Source: Streptomyces sp. NBC_00775 (lineage in GTDB: Bacteria; Actinomycetota; Actinomycetes; Streptomycetales; Streptomycetaceae). From it: a DNA stretch of 64,000 nt. The number at the start of each line of letters is the position of its first letter. Position 1 is the first letter of the stretch. Positions 27,438-34,656 of the stretch are shown here, in pieces. Both the position numbers and the translations under genes were made by a program. The stretch spans positions 10,044,001 through 10,108,000 of the forward strand of contig NZ_CP108938.1 of the NCBI RefSeq assembly GCF_036347135.1, read 5' to 3'. Under the pieces are notes generated by a model that was not told where the DNA came from, ran no database searches, and worked only from the letters and a program-made list of their open reading frames with translations.

Positions 27438-27800
27438 GTGGACGAGCAGGCCCAGGTGGCGCCGTCGAGTGGCGACGTGCGCGTGGAGCAGTACCAGCGG
27501 GACGCCGAGCGAATCGAGAAGTGGTCCATATTCTGGGTGCTCGTGGCCATCGCTATGTGGGTGTGGTTCCTCTACCTGCTGCTCGTTCCCCACGAGTCCC
27601 CGAGTGGTGCCCGGTGCCATGCCCCGTTGTTCGACCTTGCTGGGCAGACGGGTGGCTGCTATGCGGAGATGCGCCAGTGGCCCGCCCTCCTGGGCATCCT
27701 CGCCCTCGCAGTGGTGCCGAGCATCGTCGGTGCGGCCACAACCCTGTACGCGAAGATCCTCTTCCGTACGGTCCGCCACTTGGCGGGGAAATCGGCCTAG
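27438..27800 (+). CDS. Small two-helix membrane protein in att-bracketed segment
   Basis: 120 residues from GTG with GGGGAGA upstream. Residues 1-30 are hydrophilic (VDEQAQVAPSSGDVRVEQYQ), then WSIFWVLVAIAMWVWFLYLLLV forms helix 1 and WPALLGILALAVVPSIVGAATTLY helix 2, with an external loop holding two Cys (ARCHAPLF, GGCYAEM) that could form a disulfide. A basic tail ends in GKSA. No family recognised. It lies between att-like copies A and B and just before the tRNA-Arg fragment, so it is likely cargo of an integrative element. Confidence 0.6.
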   Translation: MDEQAQVAPSSGDVRVEQYQRDAERIEKWSIFWVLVAIAMWVWFLYLLLVPHESPSGARCHAPLFDLAGQTGGCYAEMRQWPALLGILALAVVPSIVGAATTLYAKILFRTVRHLAGKSA

Positions 27801-27820
27801 GTCTTTCATGGACGACGCTT

Positions 27821-27840
27821 GATGTCACCTGCCGGTGTCA
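27821..27840 (+). repeat. GATGTCA / GGTGTCA pair, left of tRNA-Arg core
   Basis: GATGTCA at 27821-27827 and GGTGTCA at 27834-27840, 13 bp apart. The same pair geometry recurs on the other side of the tRNA-Arg fragment (27971-27990). Paired short direct repeats flanking an att core are what integrase arm-type binding sites look like. Confidence 0.5.
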
Positions 27841-27841
27841 A

Positions 27842-27883
27842 TGGCCCCGGCAGGATTCGAACCAGCGACACCCGCTTTAGGAG
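27842..27883 (-). other. tRNA-Arg(CCT) 3'-half fragment, att-site remnant
   Basis: On the minus strand: CTCCTAAAGCGGGTGTCG (anticodon loop CCT and 3' stem), then GCTGGTTCGAATCCTGC (T-arm with the conserved TTCGAAT loop and one stem mismatch) and GGGGCCA (acceptor 3' strand). The 5' half is absent: no sequence pairs with the anticodon or acceptor strands. tRNA-Arg(CCT) is a known integration target, for example of phage VWB. Thus a 3'-end duplication left by an integrated element, not a working tRNA. Confidence 0.75.
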
Positions 27884-27970
27884 TTCGATCAACCGGGTGC
27901 TACTGCATGCTGCGGTAAAGGGCGCGGTGGCGTAACGGACCGCTGGGGACCGTGGGCGTACGCCGCCGTT

Positions 27971-27990
27971 GATGTCAGCTGTGGATGTCA
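27971..27990 (+). repeat. GATGTCA pair, right of tRNA-Arg core
   Basis: GATGTCA at 27971-27977 and 27984-27990, again 13 bp apart. Same phase and direction as the left pair. The second copy overlaps the stop codon of the cold-shock pseudogene. Confidence 0.5.
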
Positions 27991-28212
27991 GGCAGGCCGA
28001 GGCACGATGCTCACCGCGCGGTAGTCGTACCCGTCCTGCTTGAAGCCAGGGGCTTCCCATGTGAGGTCGACCTGCTGTCCGGGCGACAGCGTGTGGAAGC
28101 CGGTCGCCCGGATGTCGGAGTAGTGGCCGAAGCAGCCGCCGGGGGTATCGGGGGAGTCGAGAACGCCCCACCCTTCCTCGTCGTACTACTCGCGGACAGT
28201 CGCGGTCACCAT
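27988..28212 (-). pseudogene. Cold-shock-domain protein interrupted by amber codon 9
   Basis: From ATG the frame reads VTATVRE, then TAG, then YDEEGWGVLDSPDTPGGC, GHYSDIRATGFHTLSPGQQV and WEAPGFKQDGYDYRAVSIV to a TGA 66 codons later. This is a complete small CSD-like protein of the Streptomyces type, whose intact members have Trp (TGG) in this position, so a single G-to-A change produced the stop. No other lesion is visible, which implies recent inactivation or possible reinitiation. It lies within the att-repeat segment A-B. Confidence 0.75.
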
Positions 28213-28255
28213 GGACGGAACCCTACGGCTTTCTCTGCGCCGACGCGCCTGGCAC

Positions 28256-28271
28256 CTCAGCTTGGGAAGCT
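28256..28271 (+). repeat. 16-bp att-like repeat, copy B (tRNA-Gly core)
   Basis: Second copy of CTCAGCTTGGGAAGCT, 1047 bp from copy A and 1845 bp from copy C. Only the core is conserved; no T-arm is recognisable beside it. Confidence 0.7.
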
Positions 28272-28379
28272 GTGAGCTTGCGGCGCGTCGGTCATGGGGT
28301 CCCGCGGCCCGTGCACAGACAGGTGCCCCAGAGCGGCGGTGACGGTCCGATCTCCATGCATCTCCCCACTGGCCTCTAC

Positions 28380-29996
28380 CTACCGCCGGTTGAGAGATCG
28401 GGTGACGCCGGTGACGATCGTCGTTGCCAGGATCCATCCGCAGCCGGTCAGTACGTAGCCGACCCACTGGGTGTCGGGAGTGGGGGTGAATGCCTTTCCC
28501 TGTCCTAGGCCGATGACGGGGAGCAGGCGATCAAGGGTGAAGACCACCGGGTTAAAGACCTCGGCGCCACTGGACACGGTGCGAATGGGATGCCGAGCGG
28601 TGAAGACAGCGGAGCCAAGTGCCAGCAAGCCCAACAGCCAGAGGCCGGCGCGCATGGGGCGATAGCCGTAACCGACCGTGATGTCCTGGATCACGCCCCA
28701 GGTTCGGGCATACCAAGGCAGGGCCTTGCGGCGGAGGCGTTCCTTGAGCAGCGACACAGTACGTGCCTCGTCCTCGTGGCCCAATGAGCGGTATGCCATG
28801 GCAAGTTGCTCGAAGGGCTGCGGGGCGTATCCGGAAGTGTCGCTCAGCAGCCACCGTACGCGCTCCCTCGGCGGTAGCGGTGTCTCGAACCGGTCGTAGC
28901 GCAGACCGTCAACCTTCAGTTTGTCGGGCCAGCTGTGCCGGGCGTCCCGGATGATTCCCAGCACCGCGTGGCGGAGGTCGATGAGGCCCTGGGGCGGCTG
29001 CCTCATACGCAGATCCACTTCCGCTGCCTGAGCCTGCGACATGGTGAGCGCGAGCCTGTCCGGAGCGATGAGGCGGGCATCGCGCAGGGTTATCCGGCCG
29101 TTGACCCTGGCGCCGGCCAGCTCGATGCTGCCTTCAGCGGTGAAGCCGTTGTTGAGGTGCAGGCTCGTCCCAACCTCCAGGTGGTATGCGTGCAGTGCCC
29201 TGCCGCCTGCGTTTCTCAGCTTTGCGCCCCAGAACCGGACGACTCCGTTGACCTTGCTGCCTGGCAGGTCGACTTCGCCAGTCGTGTTGATGCGGTCACA
29301 GAACACATCGCCCTCGACATGCATCCGCGACGCAGTCAGCGCCACACCTTCGGGGTGGAACAGTCGAGCGTCGCGCATATCTATGTCGCCGCCGACGCGA
29401 GCGCCGCGCAGGATCACCTCTCCTTTCGCGGTGAATCCGTCGCGCATCCGTATGTGGTCGTCCACCTGAACCCGGTTTGCGGTCAGGGCGGGACCGTCGG
29501 AGTTTGCCAGCCAGGTTCCGTCGAGATCGAGAACGCCGGTGATGTGAGCGCCGTCCAGTGTGAACAGGCCGTCCAGCCGGGAATCGTGCAGCCGGAGGTT
29601 GCCGTCGATCGACGCGTTGGCAGCGTAAAATCGGACAAGTCGGCAGCGCTTCAAACTGAACTGCCGAGTGCGCGCGCTGTAAAGGGTGACCCTGCCGCGG
29701 AAATCGCAGCTGTCCATGGTGACGCGATACGGAATCTCGGCGTAGTCGAGTTCCATCGGTCCTTCGATGCGCGCACCGTCAAGACGCAGCGCGGGTACGT
29801 ATCCCGGCTCGGCATCGGCACCGTTGAGCAGCAGTAGCACCAGAGCGGCGCCCCTGACCACGCGCTCGGGCCCCCAGCCGTCACTGTTCGCCGGATCATC
29901 CTCGGCCTGATCACCGACACGCAGATCCAGTTTCTCGCCCCGCGAGAACGCGTCCCATACCCGCCGCTCGACCGCAGTCAAATCCTCCGCGCGCAC
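28380..29996 (-). CDS. Beta-helix-repeat membrane protein (bactofilin/pentapeptide-like)
   Basis: 538 residues, ATG. After a helical N-terminus (VERRVWDAFSRGEKLDLRVGD) about 300 residues form irregular 20-22-residue repeats of the kind LDGARIEGPMELDYAEI, LRLHDSRLDGLFTLDGAHI, LRGARVGGDIDMRDARL: alternating hydrophobic strands with a G-x-[IVL] turn, predicting a right-handed beta-helix. A soluble helical part (LAMAYRSLGHEDEARTVSLLKERLRRKAL) and two C-terminal membrane helices follow (GLWLLGLLALGSAVFTA, WVGYVLTGCGWILATTIV). Databases often label relatives membrane-associated oxidoreductase, without visible support. It lies alone between att-like copies B and C. Confidence 0.75.
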   Translation of the reverse strand: MRAEDLTAVERRVWDAFSRGEKLDLRVGDQAEDDPANSDGWGPERVVRGAALVLLLLNGADAEPGYVPALRLDGARIEGPMELDYAEIPYRVTMDSCDFRGRVTLYSARTRQFSLKRCRLVRFYAANASIDGNLRLHDSRLDGLFTLDGAHITGVLDLDGTWLANSDGPALTANRVQVDDHIRMRDGFTAKGEVILRGARVGGDIDMRDARLFHPEGVALTASRMHVEGDVFCDRINTTGEVDLPGSKVNGVVRFWGAKLRNAGGRALHAYHLEVGTSLHLNNGFTAEGSIELAGARVNGRITLRDARLIAPDRLALTMSQAQAAEVDLRMRQPPQGLIDLRHAVLGIIRDARHSWPDKLKVDGLRYDRFETPLPPRERVRWLLSDTSGYAPQPFEQLAMAYRSLGHEDEARTVSLLKERLRRKALPWYARTWGVIQDITVGYGYRPMRAGLWLLGLLALGSAVFTARHPIRTVSSGAEVFNPVVFTLDRLLPVIGLGQGKAFTPTPDTQWVGYVLTGCGWILATTIVTGVTRSLNRR

Positions 29997-30069
29997 GCTG
30001 CTCCCCGCCCCCTGGCTGTCCCGGCCGAGAGGTTACCCGCGAGGTACCGGGTCTAACGCAGCTTTGCCG

Positions 30070-30117
30070 TGGAGCGGGTGACGAGAAGCGACCTCGCACC
30101 CTCAGCTTGGGAAGCTC
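30070..30117 (-). other. tRNA-Gly(CCC) 3'-half fragment including att repeat copy C
   Basis: On the minus strand AGCTTCCCAAGCTGAG (anticodon arm, CCC) leads into GGTGCGAGGTCGCTTCTCGT (T-arm with mutated T-loop) and CACCCGCTCCA (acceptor 3' strand), i.e. the complete 3' half of a tRNA-Gly. No 5' half is present. The first 16 bases are att-like repeat copy C (30101-30116). This copy retains tRNA sequence beyond the core and therefore is probably the side that reconstituted or carried the tRNA 3' end. Confidence 0.7.
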
Positions 30118-30231
30118 AGGTGATCCACGGGATGTCGCTCTGATGACCTGCGACGGACCGGCTACGGGGCCTGACGGGCCGGCGACCTGGTCCCCGCCAT
30201 TCCCCGTGGTTCCCCGCACGATCTGGCACGG

Positions 30232-30246
30232 CCTCTTCGTCCCGAA
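30232..30246 (-). repeat. Second tRNA-Pro core, CCTCTTCGTCCCGAA
   Basis: Identical 15-mer to 26740-26754 in the same orientation, 3492 bp apart. Here only the anticodon loop and 3' stem are conserved and the T-arm is lost. Together the two copies bracket all the other att-like fragments. The rest of 29997-30401 has no gene; it includes four TGCGGC/T hexamers (30311-30334). Confidence 0.6.
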
Positions 30247-30401
30247 CTCTCCGCTGGGGGCTATTGAGGGTTTGGCGGGCTGGTCAGTCGGCCATAGAGG
30301 GCCGTTGGCATGCGGCTGCGGCTGCGGCTGCGGTTGGATTGGTTGCTGTACTCCGCTGCTGTACCGCAAAGGGCTCCGTAAACCTGTGCGAAACTGCCGC
30401 G

Positions 30402-31307
30402 ATGACCTCAGAGAAGATCACCGCGGCAGCCGCGGGCACCTGGAACCTTGGAGATCTCACCGTCAACCGCATCGGGTTCGGCGCGATGCGGCTGACGGGC
30501 AGCGCGGCCTTCCACCACGGCGCTCCGAGCGACCGCGACCGCTCGATCGCCGTGCTGCGCCGCGCGATCGAGCTGGGCGTCAACCACATCGACACCGCGG
30601 CCTTCTACTTCTCGTCGCTGCGCTCCGCGAACGAACTGATCAACAGCGCGCTCGCCCCGTACGCGGACGAGCTGGTCATCGCCACCAAGGTCGGGCCGTT
30701 CCGCGACTACTCGGGGGAGTGGGGCACCTCGGCCAGGCCCGAGGACCTGCGCGGCCATGTCGAGGAGAACCTGCGCCAGCTTGGCCGCGACCACCTCGAC
30801 GTGGTGTACCTGCGCCGTATGCGGCAGGACTCGATCGCCGAGCACTTCGGCGCGCTGGCCGAACTGCGCGACGCGGGGCTGATCCGGCACCTCGCGGTCT
30901 CCGACGTCGAACCCCGGCACCTCGCCGAGGCGTTGGCCATCGCGCCGGTGGTGAGCGTGCAGAACAAGTACGGCCTCGACTTCCCGGACCCCGGAACCGA
31001 CGCCCTCGTGCGCACCTGCGGTGAACAGGGCATCGCGTTCGTGCCGTTCTTCGCGATCGCGGGCAAGGGCGGCGCACTCGGCCCGGGCGACGCCGCCGAC
31101 GACGAGGTGCTCGCCGTCGCGCGTGCCCACGGCGCGACCCCCGCGCAGATCCGCCTCGCCTGGACGCTCCAGCAGGGCCCGCACGTGCTGGCCATCCCCG
31201 GCACCGGCAACCCGGACCACCTCACCGAGAACGTCGCCGCCGGCGCGCTGCGGCTCACGGACGACGAGATGGCCCGCCTCGACGCGCTCCACACGCGGGG
31301 GCAGTGA
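30402..31307 (+). CDS. Aldo/keto reductase
   Basis: 301 residues. AKR barrel with the catalytic Tyr in HIDTAAFYFSSLRSANELI, Lys in ELVIATKVG, and the NADPH phosphate region LAIPGTGNPDHLTENV. The usual catalytic His region reads VVYLRRMRQDS, with Leu-Arg-Arg in place of a His, seen in the AKR subgroup annotated as pyridoxal reductase or general oxidoreductases. The frame is open upstream, but coding character begins at this ATG, right after the att-rich region. Monocistronic. Confidence 0.88.
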   Translation: MTSEKITAAAAGTWNLGDLTVNRIGFGAMRLTGSAAFHHGAPSDRDRSIAVLRRAIELGVNHIDTAAFYFSSLRSANELINSALAPYADELVIATKVGPFRDYSGEWGTSARPEDLRGHVEENLRQLGRDHLDVVYLRRMRQDSIAEHFGALAELRDAGLIRHLAVSDVEPRHLAEALAIAPVVSVQNKYGLDFPDPGTDALVRTCGEQGIAFVPFFAIAGKGGALGPGDAADDEVLAVARAHGATPAQIRLAWTLQQGPHVLAIPGTGNPDHLTENVAAGALRLTDDEMARLDALHTRGQ

Positions 31308-31368
31308 GGCAAGGGGCGCCCTTGCCGCGGCCTGCTGGTCCGGGGGCCGCGGCAGGGGCACTCCGCGC

Positions 31369-32361
31369 TCAGCCTGTGTAGGCGCTCAGCGGGTAGTGGT
31401 CCGAGAGGTTCGTGTACGTGTAGTCGGTGCCCCAGCTGCTCACCGTCCAGGGCGCGGACTGCTCCTTGACGACCTCGTTCTTCCAGACCGCGGGACGCGC
31501 GTGATCGGCGCGCTGGAGGACGTAGTCGAGATCCTCGCGCGGGTCGGTCGGGTAGCGGTCGTGCGCGATGGAGTTCTCCTGTGTGTCGAAGGAGTACGGG
31601 TGCCCGGTCCGCGCGTCCGCTCCGACGAGGCCGGCGTCCGCGAGCATCGACGCGTACTCCGAGCCGCGCGAGTCGACGTTGAAGTCACCGGCGACGAGAA
31701 CCTGTTCGTCCGCCGGGATGTTCTTGGCGTCCAGGAACGCGTCGATCGCCTCGAACTGCCGGCTGCGCATCGACGCGGCCTCACCCGCGCCACATCCGGA
31801 GTCCGTCGACTGCGCATGGGTTCCCACCACATGAACCTTGATGCCGTTCACATTCAGCACCACATAGGCGAACCCCTTGTTGGACCACCAGTCCGCGCCG
31901 CACGCGTCCTTGTAGACGTACTGCTCCTTGTGCAGGATCGGCCACTTGCTCAGCACGGTCACCCCGCCGTCCTCGGGCGTGGTCGACGAGTACGCCCCGC
32001 CTGTGGCGTCCCATCCGCTCCTGCTCCGCCCGACGACCGGCGTCTGGTACGGGTATTCGCCCGCCGCCGCGCTCTTCAGCGCATCCGACGACGAGTTGTC
32101 GAACGCCTCCTGCAGCACGACGACGTCGTTCCCGCGGAAGAACGAGGTCCTCGGAATCTCCGCGGCGCGGTGGTCCTGGCCCCAGTTCGGGTACAGGTTC
32201 TTGCTCATGAGGAAGACGTTGTACGTCAGCACGCGCATCGGCGGCGCGGTCGCGGTCGCGGCCTCCGCCGACGCGGGCGCGGCCCCGACGAGGCTCGCGG
32301 CGGCGAGCGAGAGGACGAGGGCGGCTGCGCCCCGGGTACGGCGCGGTGAGGAGAGCGGCAC
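31369..32361 (-). CDS. sph: Secreted sphingomyelin phosphodiesterase
   Basis: 330 residues with a Sec signal (GAAALVLSLAAASLVGAAPASA). Endonuclease/exonuclease/phosphatase fold of the bacterial neutral sphingomyelinase type: MRVLTYNVFLMSKNLYPNWGQ, DVVVLQEAFDN (Mg-binding Glu), KVHVVGTHAQSTDSGC, VAGDFNVD and C-terminal LSDHYPLSAY with the catalytic His. Cleaves sphingomyelin to ceramide and phosphocholine outside the cell, releasing phosphate and choline; some members are haemolytic. Own promoter region of 150 bases; an inverted TTAC-n6-GTAA lies about 60 bases upstream. Confidence 0.92.
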   Translation of the reverse strand: MPLSSPRRTRGAAALVLSLAAASLVGAAPASAEAATATAPPMRVLTYNVFLMSKNLYPNWGQDHRAAEIPRTSFFRGNDVVVLQEAFDNSSSDALKSAAAGEYPYQTPVVGRSRSGWDATGGAYSSTTPEDGGVTVLSKWPILHKEQYVYKDACGADWWSNKGFAYVVLNVNGIKVHVVGTHAQSTDSGCGAGEAASMRSRQFEAIDAFLDAKNIPADEQVLVAGDFNVDSRGSEYASMLADAGLVGADARTGHPYSFDTQENSIAHDRYPTDPREDLDYVLQRADHARPAVWKNEVVKEQSAPWTVSSWGTDYTYTNLSDHYPLSAYTG

Positions 32362-32471
32362 TGGATCTCCCTGTGGGTGAAGGGGGTTGAGTGGCGCCGC
32401 ACATCAAATCACCGGGGATTACTGTCAGGTAACTCCCGTGCGGGGAAAGGATGTCTCCCAGAAGTACGTCT

Positions 32472-32510
32472 GCCGGGCACACGTCTGTCTGCCGGGGCTT
32501 CGTGCCCGGC
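32472..32510 (-). terminator. Hairpin after DUF1963-like gene
   Basis: GCCGGGCA (32472-32479) pairs with TGCCCGGC (32503-32510); a nested alternative GCCGGGGC-TTCG stem competes. It lies directly after the stop of the minus-strand gene at 32519 and ahead of the sphingomyelinase promoter. Confidence 0.6.
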
Positions 32511-32518
32511 GCCTCCGG

Positions 32519-33490
32519 CTACTGGATGTTCAGGCGGTGGGGATGCGAGGCATCGGCCGGACAGGTGAAGACACGGAGTTCACCGAACCGACCCACGTTG
32601 ACCCCCGGGTCGCCACCGCTGTCGATCGTGAGGAACAGCCGTGCCGTGGCTCCACAGGAGCAGGTGACCGGCACCAGGTCCGTCAGGTGCCAGCTCGGCC
32701 AGCCTCCGACCTTCCACCCCTCATGACAGGCGAGGACGCGATGGAACTCGACGCCGTGCCGCTCCGCCCAGGACTCTGCCGCGGCGAGGAGCTCGGCGGG
32801 CAGTTCGTCCTGGTCCGGAAGATCGGTCACCTCGACCGGATCGAGCACGCAGGGCAGAGGCGCGCGGCGTCCGCCGATGTCGTCGGGCACGGGCGGATCC
32901 AGCACGGCCGACACGGTCGCGGCCGAGCGGTGGCGCATCTCCACCGCGGGGTCCCAGTAGTCCGACTGCCCCGGCAGGCCGCTGTGATCTTCGGGGCACC
33001 ACAGCACCTGAAGCACATCCGTGCCCTCCGGCCACGCGGCCGCCGGCACGTCCCGTGCGTGAAGTTGCAGCACCCCCAGCATCGGCACCCCGTCGACAGA
33101 CGTGACCGGTACGCGACGGATCCGCTCCCACGTGACCATGTCCAGCGCCCCGGCGCCGGCCATGATCCGGGACTGGACGGTGGCCTCCTCCTCGCTGATC
33201 TCCCATGCCGCATCCGGCTTCCCGGCGCGGCGTGCGCGCATGTTCCGGTCGATCCGCTGCAGAGCTTCCCGTTCCGCATCGGAGAGCCCCTCTCGCACCT
33301 CGACGAGGTGCGGTCCCCGGCACACGGGCCAGGTTTCGTCGGCGGGCCACAGCAACGGTCCCGCGACGGAGCTGTCGAGCAGGCTTGGGGTACCTGAGGT
33401 CGGACGGAGCAATGTAGCTCTTCGGGCAAACGTCCCCAGGGCAGGGACATCAGCTATGAGGCCCTCGGCGCTCGGAGTTCGGGTTGTCAC
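32519..33490 (-). CDS. DUF1963-like hypothetical protein
   Basis: About 323 residues from one of two adjacent GTG codons (reading TTRTPSAEGLIADVPALG). Soluble, with no signal. Features: PVCRGPHLVEVRE, LPMLGVLQLHARDVPAAAWPEGTDVLQVLWCP, KVGGWPSWHLTDLVPVTCSCGATARLFLTIDSGG and a final RVFTCPADASHPHRLNIQ. The Gly-Gly-Trp-Pro motif and paired Cys near the end are typical of the YwqG/DUF1963 type, often tied to polymorphic toxin or immunity loci, but no toxin gene is beside it. Function unknown. Confidence 0.65.
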   Translation of the reverse strand: MTTRTPSAEGLIADVPALGTFARRATLLRPTSGTPSLLDSSVAGPLLWPADETWPVCRGPHLVEVREGLSDAEREALQRIDRNMRARRAGKPDAAWEISEEEATVQSRIMAGAGALDMVTWERIRRVPVTSVDGVPMLGVLQLHARDVPAAAWPEGTDVLQVLWCPEDHSGLPGQSDYWDPAVEMRHRSAATVSAVLDPPVPDDIGGRRAPLPCVLDPVEVTDLPDQDELPAELLAAAESWAERHGVEFHRVLACHEGWKVGGWPSWHLTDLVPVTCSCGATARLFLTIDSGGDPGVNVGRFGELRVFTCPADASHPHRLNIQ

Positions 33491-33639
33491 CCGGGTCACC
33501 GTAGTGGTTTCGAGCCCCCGCCTACCCGCCCGTACAACCTGTCCGGACTGCCCTGTGCTCTTTACCCGGTGTGCCCTGGTGCGCCTCACGGGGAGACCGC
33601 CACACTGCCGTTACGGGTGTTTTGCGCAGGGGGGCGCAC

Positions 33640-34545
33640 ATGGGGGAATCGAGCGGCGCGCCGGACGAGCCGGAAGCCCCTGACGGGCAGCGGCAGGCGG
33701 GCAGTTCCCCTTCCATGAGGACCGCACTGGTGGCCTTCGGAAGTGCCGCTGCCTTGGCTTTCACCAGCGTGGTCTTCGGGTGGCTGCCCAACCCCTGGGA
33801 GGCCGATACACGGCCCAAGCCAGGACTTGAGTCCCTGTCGCTGGCCGTGGAACAGACGTCGGGCATTCCGGCGACGTTGCGGACCGGCGACAGTGGTACA
33901 TCGAAGCGCACCACGACCAAAGGCGTCAGCGTCCTGCTGACTCTGCGCAACAACGGCAACTTGGTGGCTGTGGTGACCGACTTCCGCATCACGGTGAAAG
34001 CCGTCTACCCGGCACGCGAGCCCTGCTCACCGGAACTTCCGCCCACGGGAGGAGAGGTTTCCGTCACCGGCAACTTCGACGTGATGTTGCCCGACACCGG
34101 CCCGGACAGCGCCCAAAACCCAGCCACCGCCAAGGGCCCGGACACCGCCAGGGCCGGCACACTTCTCAGCAGGTCCTTCCAGATTCCGCCAGGAAAGGCC
34201 GAAGCGGTCCGGTTCACCCTGGGCGAGCCGGACAAGGAGGACGGCTACGAGAAGGAGCAGGGGCGCACGAGGATCTACCGGGCGGAGATCGCCTACCGCG
34301 AGGGCCAGGCCCGCCCCTTCCACAGCGCAGGGACCGTGGCCTTCATGTCACCCCCCGAAGCGGCACGGATTCTGGTCCGCTACGCCCGCCGGGTTCCTGA
34401 CAGCCGCATGCTCGACTGCAAGGGAAACGTGCGACGCCACATCGCCGAGGTGATCGCCGGCTCCGACAGTCATGGAGACGACCTCGACGCGTTGCTGACC
34501 AGCCTCGACAGAGCACGAGGGCAGGCCGACACGGCCGGCCCTTGA
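33640..34545 (+). CDS. Hypothetical single-pass membrane protein
   Basis: 301 residues; ATG after AGGGGGG. A 28-residue hydrophilic head (GESSGAPDEPEAPDGQRQAG) precedes one membrane helix (ALVAFGSAAALAFTSVVFGWL); the rest is an extracellular beta-rich domain (SVLLTLRNNGNLVAVVTDFRITVKAVYP) with two Cys (EPCSPE, LDCKGN) and repeated charged loops. No family recognised. Divergent from the DUF1963-like gene and convergent with the dienelactone hydrolase, separated from it by a perfect hairpin. Confidence 0.65.
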   Translation: MGESSGAPDEPEAPDGQRQAGSSPSMRTALVAFGSAAALAFTSVVFGWLPNPWEADTRPKPGLESLSLAVEQTSGIPATLRTGDSGTSKRTTTKGVSVLLTLRNNGNLVAVVTDFRITVKAVYPAREPCSPELPPTGGEVSVTGNFDVMLPDTGPDSAQNPATAKGPDTARAGTLLSRSFQIPPGKAEAVRFTLGEPDKEDGYEKEQGRTRIYRAEIAYREGQARPFHSAGTVAFMSPPEAARILVRYARRVPDSRMLDCKGNVRRHIAEVIAGSDSHGDDLDALLTSLDRARGQADTAGP

Positions 34546-34605
34546 GAGGAGGCCGGGAACTCCGGCGCTATCGAGGATCTCGCCGCACAGCAGACGGCAC
34601 GGCCG

Positions 34606-34644
34606 CCGCCCGCCCCCGGCGGATCTCCCGTGGCGGGCGGGCGG
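34606..34644. terminator. Bidirectional terminator hairpin
   Basis: CCGCCCGCCC (34606-34615) pairs perfectly with GGGCGGGCGG (34635-34644). It lies between two converging genes, 60 and 13 bases from their stops, and can serve both. Confidence 0.65.
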
Positions 34645-34656
34645 TCGGCGACGGTG

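Noticed and set aside
27842..27914. Functional tRNA-Arg gene
   Set aside because: Only the 3' half is present; no 5' acceptor strand, no D-arm, and the 5' anticodon strand does not pair. One T-stem mismatch too.
30311..30334. Four tandem TGCGGC/T hexamers
   Set aside because: Short microsatellite in non-coding DNA before an aldo/keto reductase; too few units for a structural or regulatory claim.
30264..30401. N-terminal extension of the aldo/keto reductase
   Set aside because: The 46 upstream codons cover the hexamer repeat and noncoding sequence; the family begins near MTSEKIT with an ATG at 30402.
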